Shown here piece after piece: positions 1-7,181 of a stretch of DNA of 36,760 nt (position 1 is its first letter; the number at the start of each line of letters is the position of its first letter). The notes under the pieces were generated by a model. It worked only from the letters and a program-made list of their open reading frames with translations, ran no database searches and was not told where the DNA came from. The translations under genes and the position numbers were made by a program. Location: contig CAMDKY010000016.1 in assembly GCA_945901245.1 (NCBI GenBank), positions 1 to 36,760 on the forward strand, written 5' to 3'. The DNA is from Polynucleobacter meluiroseus (lineage in GTDB: Bacteria > Pseudomonadota > Gammaproteobacteria > Burkholderiales > Burkholderiaceae).

Positions 1-227
1 ATACATCCTCTAACCCACTTCTCAATCTCAGCTTTGTAACCCTCTTCAAATAATTTAGAGGCAGTAAATATAGGTCGAAACTCATCTTCATCATTGAGCT
101 CAGAAGGTTTTGGGCAATAAATTGTCAGAGTCTCGACTATCTCGAGCGCATGATTTAAGTTGTTACCGGCCAGGGATTTGTATTTGTGAAAATATCCTCG
201 ACCAAAAGTTATTTTTGTTTGATCCAT
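1..227 (-). CDS. Partial DUF2971-like protein (N-terminus only)
   Basis: An open frame runs from an ATG at 227 down to the left edge without a stop, giving about 75 residues, so the gene is cut by the window. The start reads MDQTKITFGRGYFHKYKSLA, followed by a segment containing YCPKPSELNDEDEFRP. A K-Y-K-S-L opening followed by a P-x-x-x-N-D motif is the style of DUF2971 proteins, whose function is unknown and which are often found in accessory regions. The match is by eye and covers only the N-terminus. No clear Shine-Dalgarno precedes the ATG, so the true start may differ. It lies just downstream of the tRNA terminator on the same strand and is AT-richer than the core genes. Confidence 0.5.
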   Translation of the reverse strand, partial: MDQTKITFGRGYFHKYKSLAGNNLNHALEIVETLTIYCPKPSELNDEDEFRPIFTASKLFEEGYKAEIEKWVRGC

Positions 228-243
228 TACTATCACTATAGAC

Positions 244-271
244 AAAAAAATACCAACCCGAAGGCTGGTAT
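244..271 (-). terminator. Intrinsic terminator behind the tRNA gene
   Basis: Read on the minus strand, a 9-bp stem ATACCAGCC / GGTTGGTAT with one G-T pair encloses a TTCG tetraloop and is followed by seven Ts (244-250). It begins 10 nt after the tRNA CCA end, so it is well placed to end the tRNA transcript. Confidence 0.85.
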
Positions 272-280
272 TCTCATTTC

Positions 281-569
281 TGGTGGGCCCACCAGGACTT
301 GAACCTGGGACCAAAGGATTCCGGTTTGTGTAATTTTCATTACTCCCTGGACTATGCCTTCATCATATTGATTGCTCAACTTAGATGGGTGCCGTCTAGT
401 CTCTACACGTTCAAAGTATTTCTACTAAGCTTCGCTCGGCGTTGGCTTGTGCAGCTTTTGGCTGCATTTAGCTTTCTCCGAATTTGACACCATCCCTTAT
501 GCAGTTTCCACGCATAAGGCACAACTTTCGCTATGAGTCCTCTGCTCTAACCAACTGAGCTATGGGCCC
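281..569 (-). tRNA. tRNA-Ile2 (CAU), interrupted by a group I intron
   Basis: The 5' exon is 569..533 and the 3' exon is 320..281, together a 77-nt tRNA with an encoded CCA. The acceptor stem GGGCCCA / TGGGCCC is perfect. D arm, T arm (CCAGG TTCAAGT CCTGG) and anticodon stem (GAGGA / TCCTT with one G-T pair) are intact. The spliced anticodon loop is CTCATAA. Anticodon CAU can be elongator Met, initiator, or Ile2, where TilS changes C34 to lysidine. The ACTCATAATC loop context, the TTGGTC variable region, and C4-G69 and C5-G68 (known TilS determinants) favour Ile2. Azoarcus carries a similar intron in the same tRNA. The two exons are separated by the intron at 321-532. A promoter is not obvious, though TTGCAG (619..614) with TAAGGT (597..592) at 16-bp spacing is possible. 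Confidence 0.9.
321..532 (-). ncRNA. Group I intron (IC3-like, Azoarcus type) in the tRNA anticodon loop
   Basis: This 212-nt intron sits directly after U36 of the CAU anticodon and ends in G (321), the omega-G. P1 forms from exon CAU plus intron AGC pairing with GUU plus GUG around a GAAA loop, with the expected U-G wobble at the 5' splice site. P2 is CCUUAUGC / GCAUAAGG. Further on are a GCAGC / GCUGC hairpin, an AGUA-GAAA-UACU hairpin, and the conserved core strings GUGUAGAGACUAGACGGCAC and GGCAUAGUCCAGGGAGU. P9 is GUAAU-GAAA-AUUAC, and the intron ends ACACAAACCGG. These strings match my recollection of the 205-nt Azoarcus tRNA-Ile intron closely. No homing endonuclease is encoded. The 62-codon frame on the opposite strand is not a gene. 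Confidence 0.92.
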
Positions 570-572
570 TAA
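532..572 (-). repeat. 41-bp direct repeat, copy 1 (5' half of the intact tRNA)
   Basis: This stretch is identical base for base to 765-805, an offset of 233 bp. It covers three bases upstream of the tRNA, the whole 5' exon, and one base past the anticodon. Identity stops at the intron 5' splice site on one side and three bases before the tRNA on the other, so the repeat is almost exactly the 5' tRNA half. Confidence 0.9.
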
Positions 573-764
573 AACTTTACATTTACTACACACCTTACTA
601 CTGGTGTTTACCACTGCAAAACCACACTAAAACCGCATTTACTACACACCTCGGTTTTTGCTCCGGTGTGTAAGCGGTGTGTAAGCAATTTTGACCACCT
701 AATCGACCACTAAGCTCTTGAATCTATTGAGGTCTTTGCTACTAGACCCCTAGGGCTTCTTTCT
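573..764. other. Non-coding segment between tRNA halves, with attachment-site-like repeats
   Basis: This 192-bp stretch has no credible gene. It contains ATTTACTACACACCT twice (581-595 and 637-651) and GGTGTGTAAGC twice in tandem (665-675 and 676-686). The shared core GGTGTGTA thus occurs twice on each strand, at 665-672 and 676-683 on plus and at 587-594 and 643-650 on minus. Clustered short repeats in both orientations next to a tRNA are typical of arm-type binding sites for tyrosine recombinases. A smaller inverted repeat, GGTCT / AGACC, lies at 731-748. No integrase gene is present, so an attachment remnant is an inference. Confidence 0.4.
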
Positions 765-765
765 T

Positions 766-802
766 ATGAGTCCTCTGCTCTAACCAACTGAGCTATGGGC
801 CC
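766..802 (-). pseudogene. tRNA 5'-half fragment (tRNA-Ile2 CAU)
   Basis: It is identical to the 5' exon of the intact tRNA at 533-569, from GGGCCC through the CAU anticodon, but no 3' half follows; the sequence continues AAGAAAGAAGCCC. A -10-like TACAAT (817..812) lies 9 nt before its first base, so this fragment may sit behind the original tRNA promoter. It is part of the 41-bp repeat 765-805. It could be the left-behind half of a gene split by an integrating element, or a partial duplication. Confidence 0.8.
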
Positions 803-870
803 TAATTTGTCATTGTAATTGAAGGGTTGGCAATCTCTGCGTGCAGTATGCATATGGTGGTTTCATTTCA

Positions 871-902
871 ATAAGATATACATTATTATATGTATATCTT
901 AT
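871..902 (+). promoter_or_regulatory. Palindromic operator upstream of the toxin-antitoxin pair
   Basis: A perfect inverted repeat has 12-bp arms, ATAAGATATACA and TGTATATCTTAT, around an 8-bp AT-rich centre. It ends 12 nt before the antitoxin ATG at 915 and overlaps the likely promoter. Antitoxins of the AbrB/MazE fold commonly bind such palindromes to repress their own operon, so autoregulation is likely. Confidence 0.7.
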
Positions 903-914
903 GGGAGAAAAGTG

Positions 915-1145
915 ATGATCGTATCCAAATGGGGCAACAGCTTAGCCATACGACTGCCCTCTCAAGTAGTGGAGCATCTCAATCTCAAAGAGGGGGATGA
1001 CATTGAAATTCTTGTCGCCGATAAAAAACATTTTCAAGTGAAAAAGAAACCATCCCTGCAAGAGAGGATTGAGGGTTTGAGAAAATTCCGGGGACGCATG
1101 CCCGCCGATTTTCACTTTGATCGATCTGAATTGAATGAACGCTAA
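915..1145 (+). CDS. vapB: AbrB/MazE-fold antitoxin (VapB-type)
   Basis: The 76-residue protein begins MIVSKWGNSLAIRLP, the signature of the swapped-hairpin AbrB/MazE DNA-binding domain that occupies about residues 1-45. The C-terminal part (about 50-76, rich in charged residues and ending DFHFDRSELNER) would wrap and neutralise the toxin. The ATG at 915 is preceded by GGGAGAAAAG. A GTG at 912 is possible. A longer reading from 819 is unlikely because it would run through the operator palindrome. The stop overlaps the toxin start by 11 bp (1135-1145), giving translational coupling and antitoxin-first order. The function is inferred from family and arrangement. Confidence 0.88.
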   Translation: MIVSKWGNSLAIRLPSQVVEHLNLKEGDDIEILVADKKHFQVKKKPSLQERIEGLRKFRGRMPADFHFDRSELNER

Positions 1146-1539
1146 AAAGATATTCTTTGATACCAACACCCTGCTTTATCTTCTCTCTTCAAATGAGGAT
1201 AAGTCGAATTGGGTCAGCCGCAATCTACAACAATCCAATGTAATCAGCGTTCAGGTACTTAATGAGTTCACGTCAGCAAGCCTGAGAAAAATCAAGCTGA
1301 CACATACTGAGCTCGATGAATTTTTAGATTTATTTACTACAACATGTGATGTACGGTCGCTTGACCTAGAGACATTCGAGATTGGCTTAATGGTATCCAG
1401 AAGATATGGCTACCAGCACTACGATTCAATGATTATTGCTGCAGCACTACAGGCAGGATGTGAGCGGCTGTATTCAGAAGACATGCAACACCGACAAACC
1501 ATCGACAAACGACTACAGATCGTGAATCCTTTTATTTAA
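1135..1539 (+). CDS. vapC: PIN-domain ribonuclease toxin (VapC-type)
   Basis: The 134-residue protein is a single PIN domain. The acidic metal-binding residues expected for catalysis are present: D9 in FFDTNTLLYLL, E44 in VLNEF, D97 in HYDSMI and D116 in SEDMQH. VapC toxins are Mg-dependent endoribonucleases, several of which cut tRNAs at the anticodon loop or cut 23S rRNA; the target here cannot be told from sequence. The ATG lies inside the antitoxin gene, with no separate promoter. It is convergent with rpoD, 25 bp away. The AT-rich codon use and position next to a rearranged tRNA suggest acquisition by transfer. Nothing looks broken. Confidence 0.9.
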   Translation: MNAKKIFFDTNTLLYLLSSNEDKSNWVSRNLQQSNVISVQVLNEFTSASLRKIKLTHTELDEFLDLFTTTCDVRSLDLETFEIGLMVSRRYGYQHYDSMIIAAALQAGCERLYSEDMQHRQTIDKRLQIVNPFI

Positions 1540-1564
1540 GGACTCACGATGGCAGTTTGCTTAA

Positions 1565-4156
1565 TCAATCTTCTTCGAGGAAGGTCTTGAGCTTGTCGCT
1601 GCGGCTAGGGTGACGCATTTTTCTCAAAGCCTTGGCTTCAATCTGACGGATGCGCTCACGCGTCACATCAAACTGCTTACCCACTTCTTCGAGGGTATGG
1701 TCTGTGCTCATTTCTACACCGAAGCGCATACGCAATACTTTCGCTTCGCGCGGCGTTAATGAGTCGAGAACATCCTTAACGACATCGCGCATCGATTCAT
1801 GCAAAGCTGCTTCGGCTGGAGCCAAGGTGTTGCCGTCTTCAATGAAGTCACCTAAATGGGAGTCTTCGTCATCGCCAATCGGTGTTTCCATCGAGATAGG
1901 CTCTTTGGCGATTTTCATGATCTTACGGATCTTGTCTTCCGGAATCTCCATTTTCAAGGCCAAGGTTGCTGCATCGGGCTCATGTCCAGTCTCTTGCAGA
2001 ATCTGACGGCTAATTCGGTTCATCTTATTGATGGTCTCGATCATGTGGACCGGAATACGAATCGTACGGGCCTGATCAGCGATGGAGCGAGTAATGGCCT
2101 GACGAATCCACCACGTCGCGTAAGTTGAGAACTTATAGCCACGGCGATACTCAAACTTATCCACTGCCTTCATGAGGCCAATGTTGCCCTCTTGTATCAA
2201 ATCGAGGAACTGCAAGCCGCGATTGGTGTACTTTTTAGCAATCGAAATCACCAAACGCAAGTTAGCAACGGTCATTTCTCGTTTGGCTTCACGTGCGCGC
2301 TTCTCGCCTGCAATCATTTGCTTGTTCACTTCTTTTAATTCAGGTAAAGGCAAAACAACCTTCGTTTGAATATCAATCAGCTTTTGTTGCAGCTCTTGAA
2401 TAGCAGGAACGTTACGCTCCAGAAGTGCACTGTAGGACTTATTGTCTTTCATTAAATTAGCCGTCCACTTTAAATTCATGGACATCTTGGGGAAGTCTTT
2501 TAATACCTCGCCGCGCGATACGCCAATTTTGTCCACCAACAAGCTAACGATGCCACGCTCGAGTTTCCAGACTTGGTCTACTTGGGAGCGCATGGTATCG
2601 CAAAGCTTTTCAACGCTCTTCGCCGTCAAACGGAAACCAAGCATTTCATTCCGAATGGCTTCCTGTGCTTTGATATAGGCAGGGCAGTTGTATCCATCCC
2701 GGTTATACGCACGGAGCATCTTGTCCGCCTGCGTGCGGATGATGGCAAACTTTTCTAAAGAAATCTGCTTGAGTTCTTCCAGTTGCTTAGCACTGGCCGT
2801 GCTTGAGCCACCACCACCGCCACCAGTATCTTCTTCGCCTCCCTCTTCATCTCCTTCTATAGCTTCGAGGTCTTCTTCTGGCTCATCGGGTCCCAGCTGA
2901 ATGTCTTCGGCATTGGGATCTACTAAACCATCGACAAACTGATCAATCTCCATTTCGCCGGAAACAATCTTATCGGCATTGCCAACGATTTCAGCAATGG
3001 TGACTGGGCATGCGGAAAGGGCCATCACCATGTCTTTGAGACCTGCCTCAATTTTCTTGGCAATCACAATCTCGCCCTCGCGGGTCAGCAGATCGACTGT
3101 TCCCATCTCGCGCATGTACATGCGCACAGGGTCAGTCGTTCGGCCAAACTCCGAGTCAACGGTAGATAAAGCAGCCTCAGCCTCTTCTTCTGCCTCCTCA
3201 TCGGACGCACCTGAAATTCCGTTTTCATTCAGGAGCAGGGTTTCTGCATCAGGGGCTTGCTCGTATACGGTAATACCAATGTCATTGAGCAAACCGATTA
3301 AGGTTTCGAGTGCGTCAGCATCCGACAACTCATCGGACATCACGTCATTCATTTCACCGTGGGTTAGGTAGCCCTTAGACTTACCCATCTTAATCAGGGT
3401 TTTCAGGCGGGCGCGGCGTAATTCTTGCTGCTCCTCCGAGCCTAACTGCTGCGCTGCAAACTCTTTTAAGAGGGCCTTCTCTTTAGCCTTGCGATCTCTC
3501 GCTTTTTGGCGATCGGTGCGATTGTCTTCACCGGATTCCGCAGCAGGGACTTCAGCTTTGGCTTTACGCCCTTTGGTTTTTTTACCCTCTTCTCCTACTT
3601 CTCCGCCCTGCAATACCTCAGCAGATGTAGCCGCTTTGGACTTGCCTTTGCCTTTTGGTAATTCAGGCTCAACTGCTTTGCCTTTTTTAGCTGGGACGTC
3701 TTTGTTTGTTTTTGCAGCGACTGCTGTTTTTTTAGTTGCCTTCACCTCTAGCTTTGCTTTTGCAGCTACCTTGGCTGACGTCTTCGCCGCAGGCTTGCCC
3801 GCCTTTGCTACTGGCCTTGCTGGCTTCGCCGGTTTTTTAACTGCCTTCGCTGGAACTTTTGATGCTGCCTTCTTTGCTGCTGGCTTTGTAGGCTTTGCGA
3901 TTGGCTTTTTTGCTGTCTTTGCAGGTGCCGTCGCTTTTTTGGGGGCTACTTTAGATGCTGGCTTGGACTTAAGGGGCGCCGACTTTTTGGCAGGTGCTTT
4001 GGCTTTAGCTGTTGGAGCGGCTTTCTTGACTGGTGCTTTAATAGCGACTTTGCCTTTGACTGGGGCGGCTGTTTTCTTAGCAAGGGGTTTGGACTTGCTT
4101 GCTGCTGGAGTATTTTTCACGGGTTTTGCGCTTTTATTGGTTTTGCTGCTGGGCAT
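1565..4156 (-). CDS. rpoD: RNA polymerase primary sigma factor RpoD (sigma-70)
   Basis: The protein has 863 residues against about 613 for E. coli RpoD. The extra length is an N-terminal tail: residues 1 to about 205 are almost only Lys, Ala and Pro, like a histone H1 tail. Region 1.1 starts near 246 ([19 protein letters not shown]), and region 1.2 contains [20 protein letters not shown] non-conserved acidic insert with a poly-Gly run follows. Region 2 includes [20 protein letters not shown] and [20 protein letters not shown], which melt and bind the -10. Region 4 ends with the helix-turn-helix [20 protein letters not shown], which binds the -35. All core regions are intact. It is last in the rpsU-yqeY-dnaG-rpoD order and has its own upstream -10. 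Confidence 0.98.
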   Translation of the reverse strand: MPSSKTNKSAKPVKNTPAASKSKPLAKKTAAPVKGKVAIKAPVKKAAPTAKAKAPAKKSAPLKSKPASKVAPKKATAPAKTAKKPIAKPTKPAAKKAASKVPAKAVKKPAKPARPVAKAGKPAAKTSAKVAAKAKLEVKATKKTAVAAKTNKDVPAKKGKAVEPELPKGKGKSKAATSAEVLQGGEVGEEGKKTKGRKAKAEVPAAESGEDNRTDRQKARDRKAKEKALLKEFAAQQLGSEEQQELRRARLKTLIKMGKSKGYLTHGEMNDVMSDELSDADALETLIGLLNDIGITVYEQAPDAETLLLNENGISGASDEEAEEEAEAALSTVDSEFGRTTDPVRMYMREMGTVDLLTREGEIVIAKKIEAGLKDMVMALSACPVTIAEIVGNADKIVSGEMEIDQFVDGLVDPNAEDIQLGPDEPEEDLEAIEGDEEGGEEDTGGGGGGSSTASAKQLEELKQISLEKFAIIRTQADKMLRAYNRDGYNCPAYIKAQEAIRNEMLGFRLTAKSVEKLCDTMRSQVDQVWKLERGIVSLLVDKIGVSRGEVLKDFPKMSMNLKWTANLMKDNKSYSALLERNVPAIQELQQKLIDIQTKVVLPLPELKEVNKQMIAGEKRAREAKREMTVANLRLVISIAKKYTNRGLQFLDLIQEGNIGLMKAVDKFEYRRGYKFSTYATWWIRQAITRSIADQARTIRIPVHMIETINKMNRISRQILQETGHEPDAATLALKMEIPEDKIRKIMKIAKEPISMETPIGDDEDSHLGDFIEDGNTLAPAEAALHESMRDVVKDVLDSLTPREAKVLRMRFGVEMSTDHTLEEVGKQFDVTRERIRQIEAKALRKMRHPSRSDKLKTFLEED

Positions 4157-4286
4157 AGGTTTACGCTCACTTACTTAATTGTTGGTTTCAATGGGTCAGA
4201 CCAATTGCCTGGGCCACTACGGTCAATCAATTCAAATTAATGACGCAAGTGACTGAATTACATCGTATTTTTTCTCTGAACAAAGG

Positions 4287-4292
4287 ATTATA
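4287..4292 (-). promoter_or_regulatory. Candidate -10 of an rpoD promoter
   Basis: A perfect TATAAT on the minus strand lies about 130 bp before the rpoD ATG in the 217-bp gap behind dnaG. The 17-bp-upstream hexamer GCGTCA is a poor -35. An internal promoter before rpoD would let it be expressed apart from rpsU and dnaG, as is known in other proteobacteria. Nothing else recognisable lies in this gap. Confidence 0.45.
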
Positions 4293-4373
4293 GTCGATTC
4301 AGTATTTTCTGACGCTGAAATAAGCAATAAATCGGGCTTAAACAGCTACTTTTTAAGGACTTAAGGGCTTTTT

Positions 4374-6311
4374 TTAGGAAAACTTCAGGCGCTCGCCCAG
4401 CTCGCGATACCGCGCCCGATCTAAATCCGATGCTTCGCCGCTGGATATACGCTGGGTAATGGCAGTCATTTCATTTTTTAATTGGAGCGTGCCGAGCTTT
4501 TTTAGGGCACCGTCTAGATCAGCCGCAGCGCCGCCTGCATCCAAATCTGATTCCATCACCCGTTTGCGCAGTACCTCATACATCGATGCAAGCTCGCTGC
4601 GGGAGAGTTGTTCCTGAAACAATGCGAACGCACCGGCGCCTGGGCTTGATTCTGTGCCGGATGCGCTAGATGTATTGGGCAAATAATCCAATTGATCGCA
4701 TTGCTTAATTAAATCGGTCATCAGCATCAATGCGTTGGTTGAGCGCTGCTCCGCTGCTACCAAGACCAATTGCCGTTGTTCGGTATTCAGGCCCTTGCCC
4801 AAATGCGGAAACTGAATCAGCACGCGCAAAATTTGCTCGGCTAAATCCATCGGCGCATTGGGTGGTGGAATCACCGGCCCCGCTGGCTTTTTACTATAGC
4901 CCTTACCAGGCTGCCAGGTAGTGGATTGGCTTCGTGCTCCAGCACCCATTTGTGCTGCTGACATTCCTTGTACTTGGTTACTGCTGCGTGCCGCTGGTAC
5001 AACCGTCAGCCCACAAAATGCCTCTAACTCAGCTGCGGTAGAGGAGGTTCGTATTGCTACTTCACGCAGCATTTGCGTGCGCAAGGCAATCGGTGCCATC
5101 GATAAAAACAAAGGCTTGGCAGCATGGTGGGTTTGCGCCCGCCCTTCCGGCGTCGTTAAGTCGTGGCCTTCGCTGACGATCTTAAAAAAGAATCCGGAAA
5201 ACGACGTAGCCTCTTTAACGGCTTTTTCAAACGCAGGCGCGCCGTAGGCACGAACGTAACTATCGGGATCATGTTCTGTTGGCAAAAATAAGAAACGGAT
5301 TTCTTTATCGTCCGACATCAAAGGCAAACAGGCTTCCAGCGCCCGCTGTGCTGCACGTTGGCCAGCCGCATCGCCGTCAAACGAAAACACAATCCGATCG
5401 GTTTGGCGCAGCAGCATGCGCACATGATTGGCTGTACAGGCTGTGCCTAAGGTCGCTACCGCATTGGGAAAGCCCAACTGCGCCAAGGCCACTACGTCCA
5501 TATAGCCTTCGCAAACCAAGACGTACTCTTGCGCTCGAATCGCTTGACGCGCTTCAAACAACCCATACAAGGTATTGCCTTTAGAAAAGAGGGGCGTTTC
5601 AGGTGAGTTCAAATACTTGGGCTCGCCTTGATCCAAGATCCGTCCACCAAAACCAATGACCTGGCCTTTGTGATTGCGGATGGGGAACATCACGCGATCA
5701 CGAAAGCGATCATAGCGACGCGCTGTTGGGTTGGACTCGCTGGTCTCGCTCTGAATTAATAAACCACCTTCAAGTAAGGGCTTGGCAGTAGCGTCGTCAG
5801 CATAGCTACCGAACACCGCCTCTAAGCCTTGCCAGCCATCGGGCGCATACCCCAGTGAATAGCGCTTCGCAACTTCACCGGTAAGGCCGCGGCTTTTTAA
5901 GTAATCAATTGCGCGCGGCGCCGCCTTTAACTGAGTTTTATACCAATCGGCTGCCAAACCCATCACCTCACTTAGGGCAAGTGCCTGCTGTTGCCTCGCT
6001 ACATCGTTGGCAGTGCGCTCCTCACGTGGCACGGTAAGTCCGGCAGAGCGCGCGAGCTCTTCAATCGTTTCAACGTAACCGAGCCCCGAGTACTCCATTA
6101 AAAAGCCAATGGCAGAACCATGCGCACCACAGCCAAAGCAGTGATAGAACTGCTTGGTTGCCGACACCGAAAATGACGGGGATTTTTCTTGATGGAATGG
6201 GCAGAGGCCTTGGTAGTTGGCCCCTGCTTTTTTTAACTTAACGTGCTGCCCAACGACATCGACGATGTCGACCCGATTGAGTAAATCTGCAATAAACGAT
6301 TGAGGGATCAT
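4374..6311 (-). CDS. dnaG: DNA primase DnaG
   Basis: The 645-residue protein makes RNA primers at the replication fork. The N-terminal zinc-binding domain has C37-P-F-H40 and C58-F-G-C61. The TOPRIM catalytic core shows VCEGYMDVVALAQLGFPNAV, with the conserved Glu, and FSFDGDAAGQRAA, with the DxD. The C-terminal part after about residue 430 is a linker plus a helicase-binding domain, weakly conserved as usual. I chose the ATG at 6311 (MIPQSFIADLL) because relatives start this way; an ATG two codons earlier, at 6317, is also possible. Neither has a clear ribosome-binding site. It follows yqeY closely and precedes rpoD in the classic macromolecular-synthesis operon. Confidence 0.97.
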   Translation of the reverse strand: MIPQSFIADLLNRVDIVDVVGQHVKLKKAGANYQGLCPFHQEKSPSFSVSATKQFYHCFGCGAHGSAIGFLMEYSGLGYVETIEELARSAGLTVPREERTANDVARQQQALALSEVMGLAADWYKTQLKAAPRAIDYLKSRGLTGEVAKRYSLGYAPDGWQGLEAVFGSYADDATAKPLLEGGLLIQSETSESNPTARRYDRFRDRVMFPIRNHKGQVIGFGGRILDQGEPKYLNSPETPLFSKGNTLYGLFEARQAIRAQEYVLVCEGYMDVVALAQLGFPNAVATLGTACTANHVRMLLRQTDRIVFSFDGDAAGQRAAQRALEACLPLMSDDKEIRFLFLPTEHDPDSYVRAYGAPAFEKAVKEATSFSGFFFKIVSEGHDLTTPEGRAQTHHAAKPLFLSMAPIALRTQMLREVAIRTSSTAAELEAFCGLTVVPAARSSNQVQGMSAAQMGAGARSQSTTWQPGKGYSKKPAGPVIPPPNAPMDLAEQILRVLIQFPHLGKGLNTEQRQLVLVAAEQRSTNALMLMTDLIKQCDQLDYLPNTSSASGTESSPGAGAFALFQEQLSRSELASMYEVLRKRVMESDLDAGGAAADLDGALKKLGTLQLKNEMTAITQRISSGEASDLDRARYRELGERLKFS

Positions 6312-6336
6312 GCCCATGGCGCGCTTTGCTTTACGC

Positions 6337-6783
6337 TTACTGAGCGAGTGCCGCTTTCACGAGGCCAGATACCGCGCCCATATCGGCTTTGCCTGCCAGT
6401 TGGGGCTTGAGCGCGCCAATCACCTTACCCATGTCCTGCGGTCCGCTTGCGCCCAGTTGTTTGATGGTTGCAGTCACAATGGCAGCGACCTCGGCATCGG
6501 ATAACTGTGCTGGCAAGTAGGCTTGCATAATCGCCATCTCAGCTGCTTCGATCGCCACTAAATCAGCGCGGCCTGCTTTTTCAAACTGACTAATGGAGTC
6601 TTTGCGCTGCTTGATTAACTTTTCGACAATCGCAATCACGCCAGCGTCATCCACCACCACGCGCTCATCCACCTCACGCTGTTTGATGGCTGCTAGCAAA
6701 AGGCGAATCGCACCTAAACGCTCGGCCTCTTTCGCGCGCATGGCGTTTTTCATATCCTCGGTGATTTGGTCTTTCAGGCTCAT
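6337..6783 (-). CDS. yqeY: GatB/YqeY domain-containing protein
   Basis: The 148-residue protein begins MSLKDQITEDMKNAMRAKEA and is a stand-alone YqeY protein. It has the helical domain (AIRLLLAAIKQREVDERVVV) and the C-terminal half that resembles the tail of GatB and bacterial GlnRS (GPQDMGKVIGALKPQLAGKA). In the GatB family this tail contacts tRNA. The role of free YqeY is not settled, and tRNA binding is inferred from the fold. Length is normal for the family. It lies between rpsU and dnaG, and its stop is about 25 bp before the dnaG start. The position is conserved in many bacteria. Confidence 0.93.
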   Translation of the reverse strand: MSLKDQITEDMKNAMRAKEAERLGAIRLLLAAIKQREVDERVVVDDAGVIAIVEKLIKQRKDSISQFEKAGRADLVAIEAAEMAIMQAYLPAQLSDAEVAAIVTATIKQLGASGPQDMGKVIGALKPQLAGKADMGAVSGLVKAALAQ

Positions 6784-6833
6784 GGCATTTCCTTGCGATT
6801 ATTGAATGTATTGGTGTCTATTAGTACCACAAC

Positions 6834-6871
6834 AAAAAAACAAAAACCCGCTGCGTTTTACCGTCAGCGGG
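6834..6871 (-). terminator. Intrinsic terminator or attenuator between rpsU and yqeY
   Basis: On the minus strand, CCCGCTG (6871..6865) pairs perfectly with CAGCGGG (6853..6847), and the stem is followed by T5-G-T7 (6846..6834). It lies 48 bp behind the rpsU stop and before yqeY. E. coli has a partial terminator at the matching place, which lets S21 be made in excess of primase, and the same logic fits here. Confidence 0.8.
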
Positions 6872-6880
6872 CTTGTTGGC

Positions 6881-6898
6881 CACTCCATGAATGGAGTG
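6881..6898 (-). repeat. Perfect inverted repeat behind rpsU
   Basis: CACTCCAT and ATGGAGTG face each other with a 2-nt centre, 20 nt behind the rpsU stop and just before the terminator. It could fold in the rpsU mRNA and protect its 3' end or guide processing. The role is not known from sequence. Confidence 0.6.
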
Positions 6899-6918
6899 CC
6901 TGTATTCGGGCTGCCCTG

Positions 6919-7131
6919 TTAGTAAAGCTTTTTAGGCAACATCTGGCTGCGAATACGCTTGTAGTGGCGTTTTGCAGCAGCGGCTTTTTTGCGCTTGCGC
7001 TCTGCAGTTGGCTTTTCGTAAAACTCGCGGGCACGCAAGTCAGTCAAAAGACCGTTTTTTTCAATGGTGCGCTTGAAACGGCGTAATGCCACTTCAAAAG
7101 GCTCGTTTTCGCGGAGGCGGACTGTAGTCAT
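6919..7131 (-). CDS. rpsU: 30S ribosomal protein bS21
   Basis: The 70-residue basic protein begins [20 protein letters not shown] and ends [12 protein letters not shown], the standard length and sequence style of bS21. The C-terminal half is the usual Arg/Lys-rich helix ([16 protein letters not shown]). bS21 sits on the 30S platform near the 3' end of 16S rRNA and helps start translation. It is the first gene of the unit rpsU-yqeY-dnaG-rpoD. A terminator-like hairpin directly behind it would keep downstream expression lower. It is divergent from tsaD across a 73-bp gap that holds its promoter. Confidence 0.98.
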   Translation of the reverse strand: MTTVRLRENEPFEVALRRFKRTIEKNGLLTDLRAREFYEKPTAERKRKKAAAAKRHYKRIRSQMLPKKLY

Positions 7132-7181
7132 GCTGGTTTAACTCGTATATGCTCGAATAATCGAAATTAACTGAATCTCGG

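Noticed and set aside
299-487. 62-codon plus-strand frame over the tRNA
   Set aside because: It lies inside the group I intron and tRNA exon on the opposite strand; it is not a homing endonuclease.
581-686. CRISPR array from repeated ACTACACACC motifs
   Set aside because: There are only two copies of each repeat, which are too short, irregularly spaced and in mixed orientation.
819-914. N-terminal extension of the antitoxin from 819
   Set aside because: It would translate through the operator palindrome, and the extra 32 residues do not resemble the AbrB/MazE fold.
1521-1546. Hairpin GTGAATCC / GGACTCAC at the vapC-rpoD junction as a terminator
   Set aside because: It has a 10-nt loop and no T tract on either strand, so it is too weak to call.
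3489-4178. Long plus-strand frame of 229 codons opposite the rpoD N-terminus
   Set aside because: It is the hydrophobic antisense shadow of the Lys/Ala/Pro repeats of RpoD; it has no ribosome-binding site and no family likeness.
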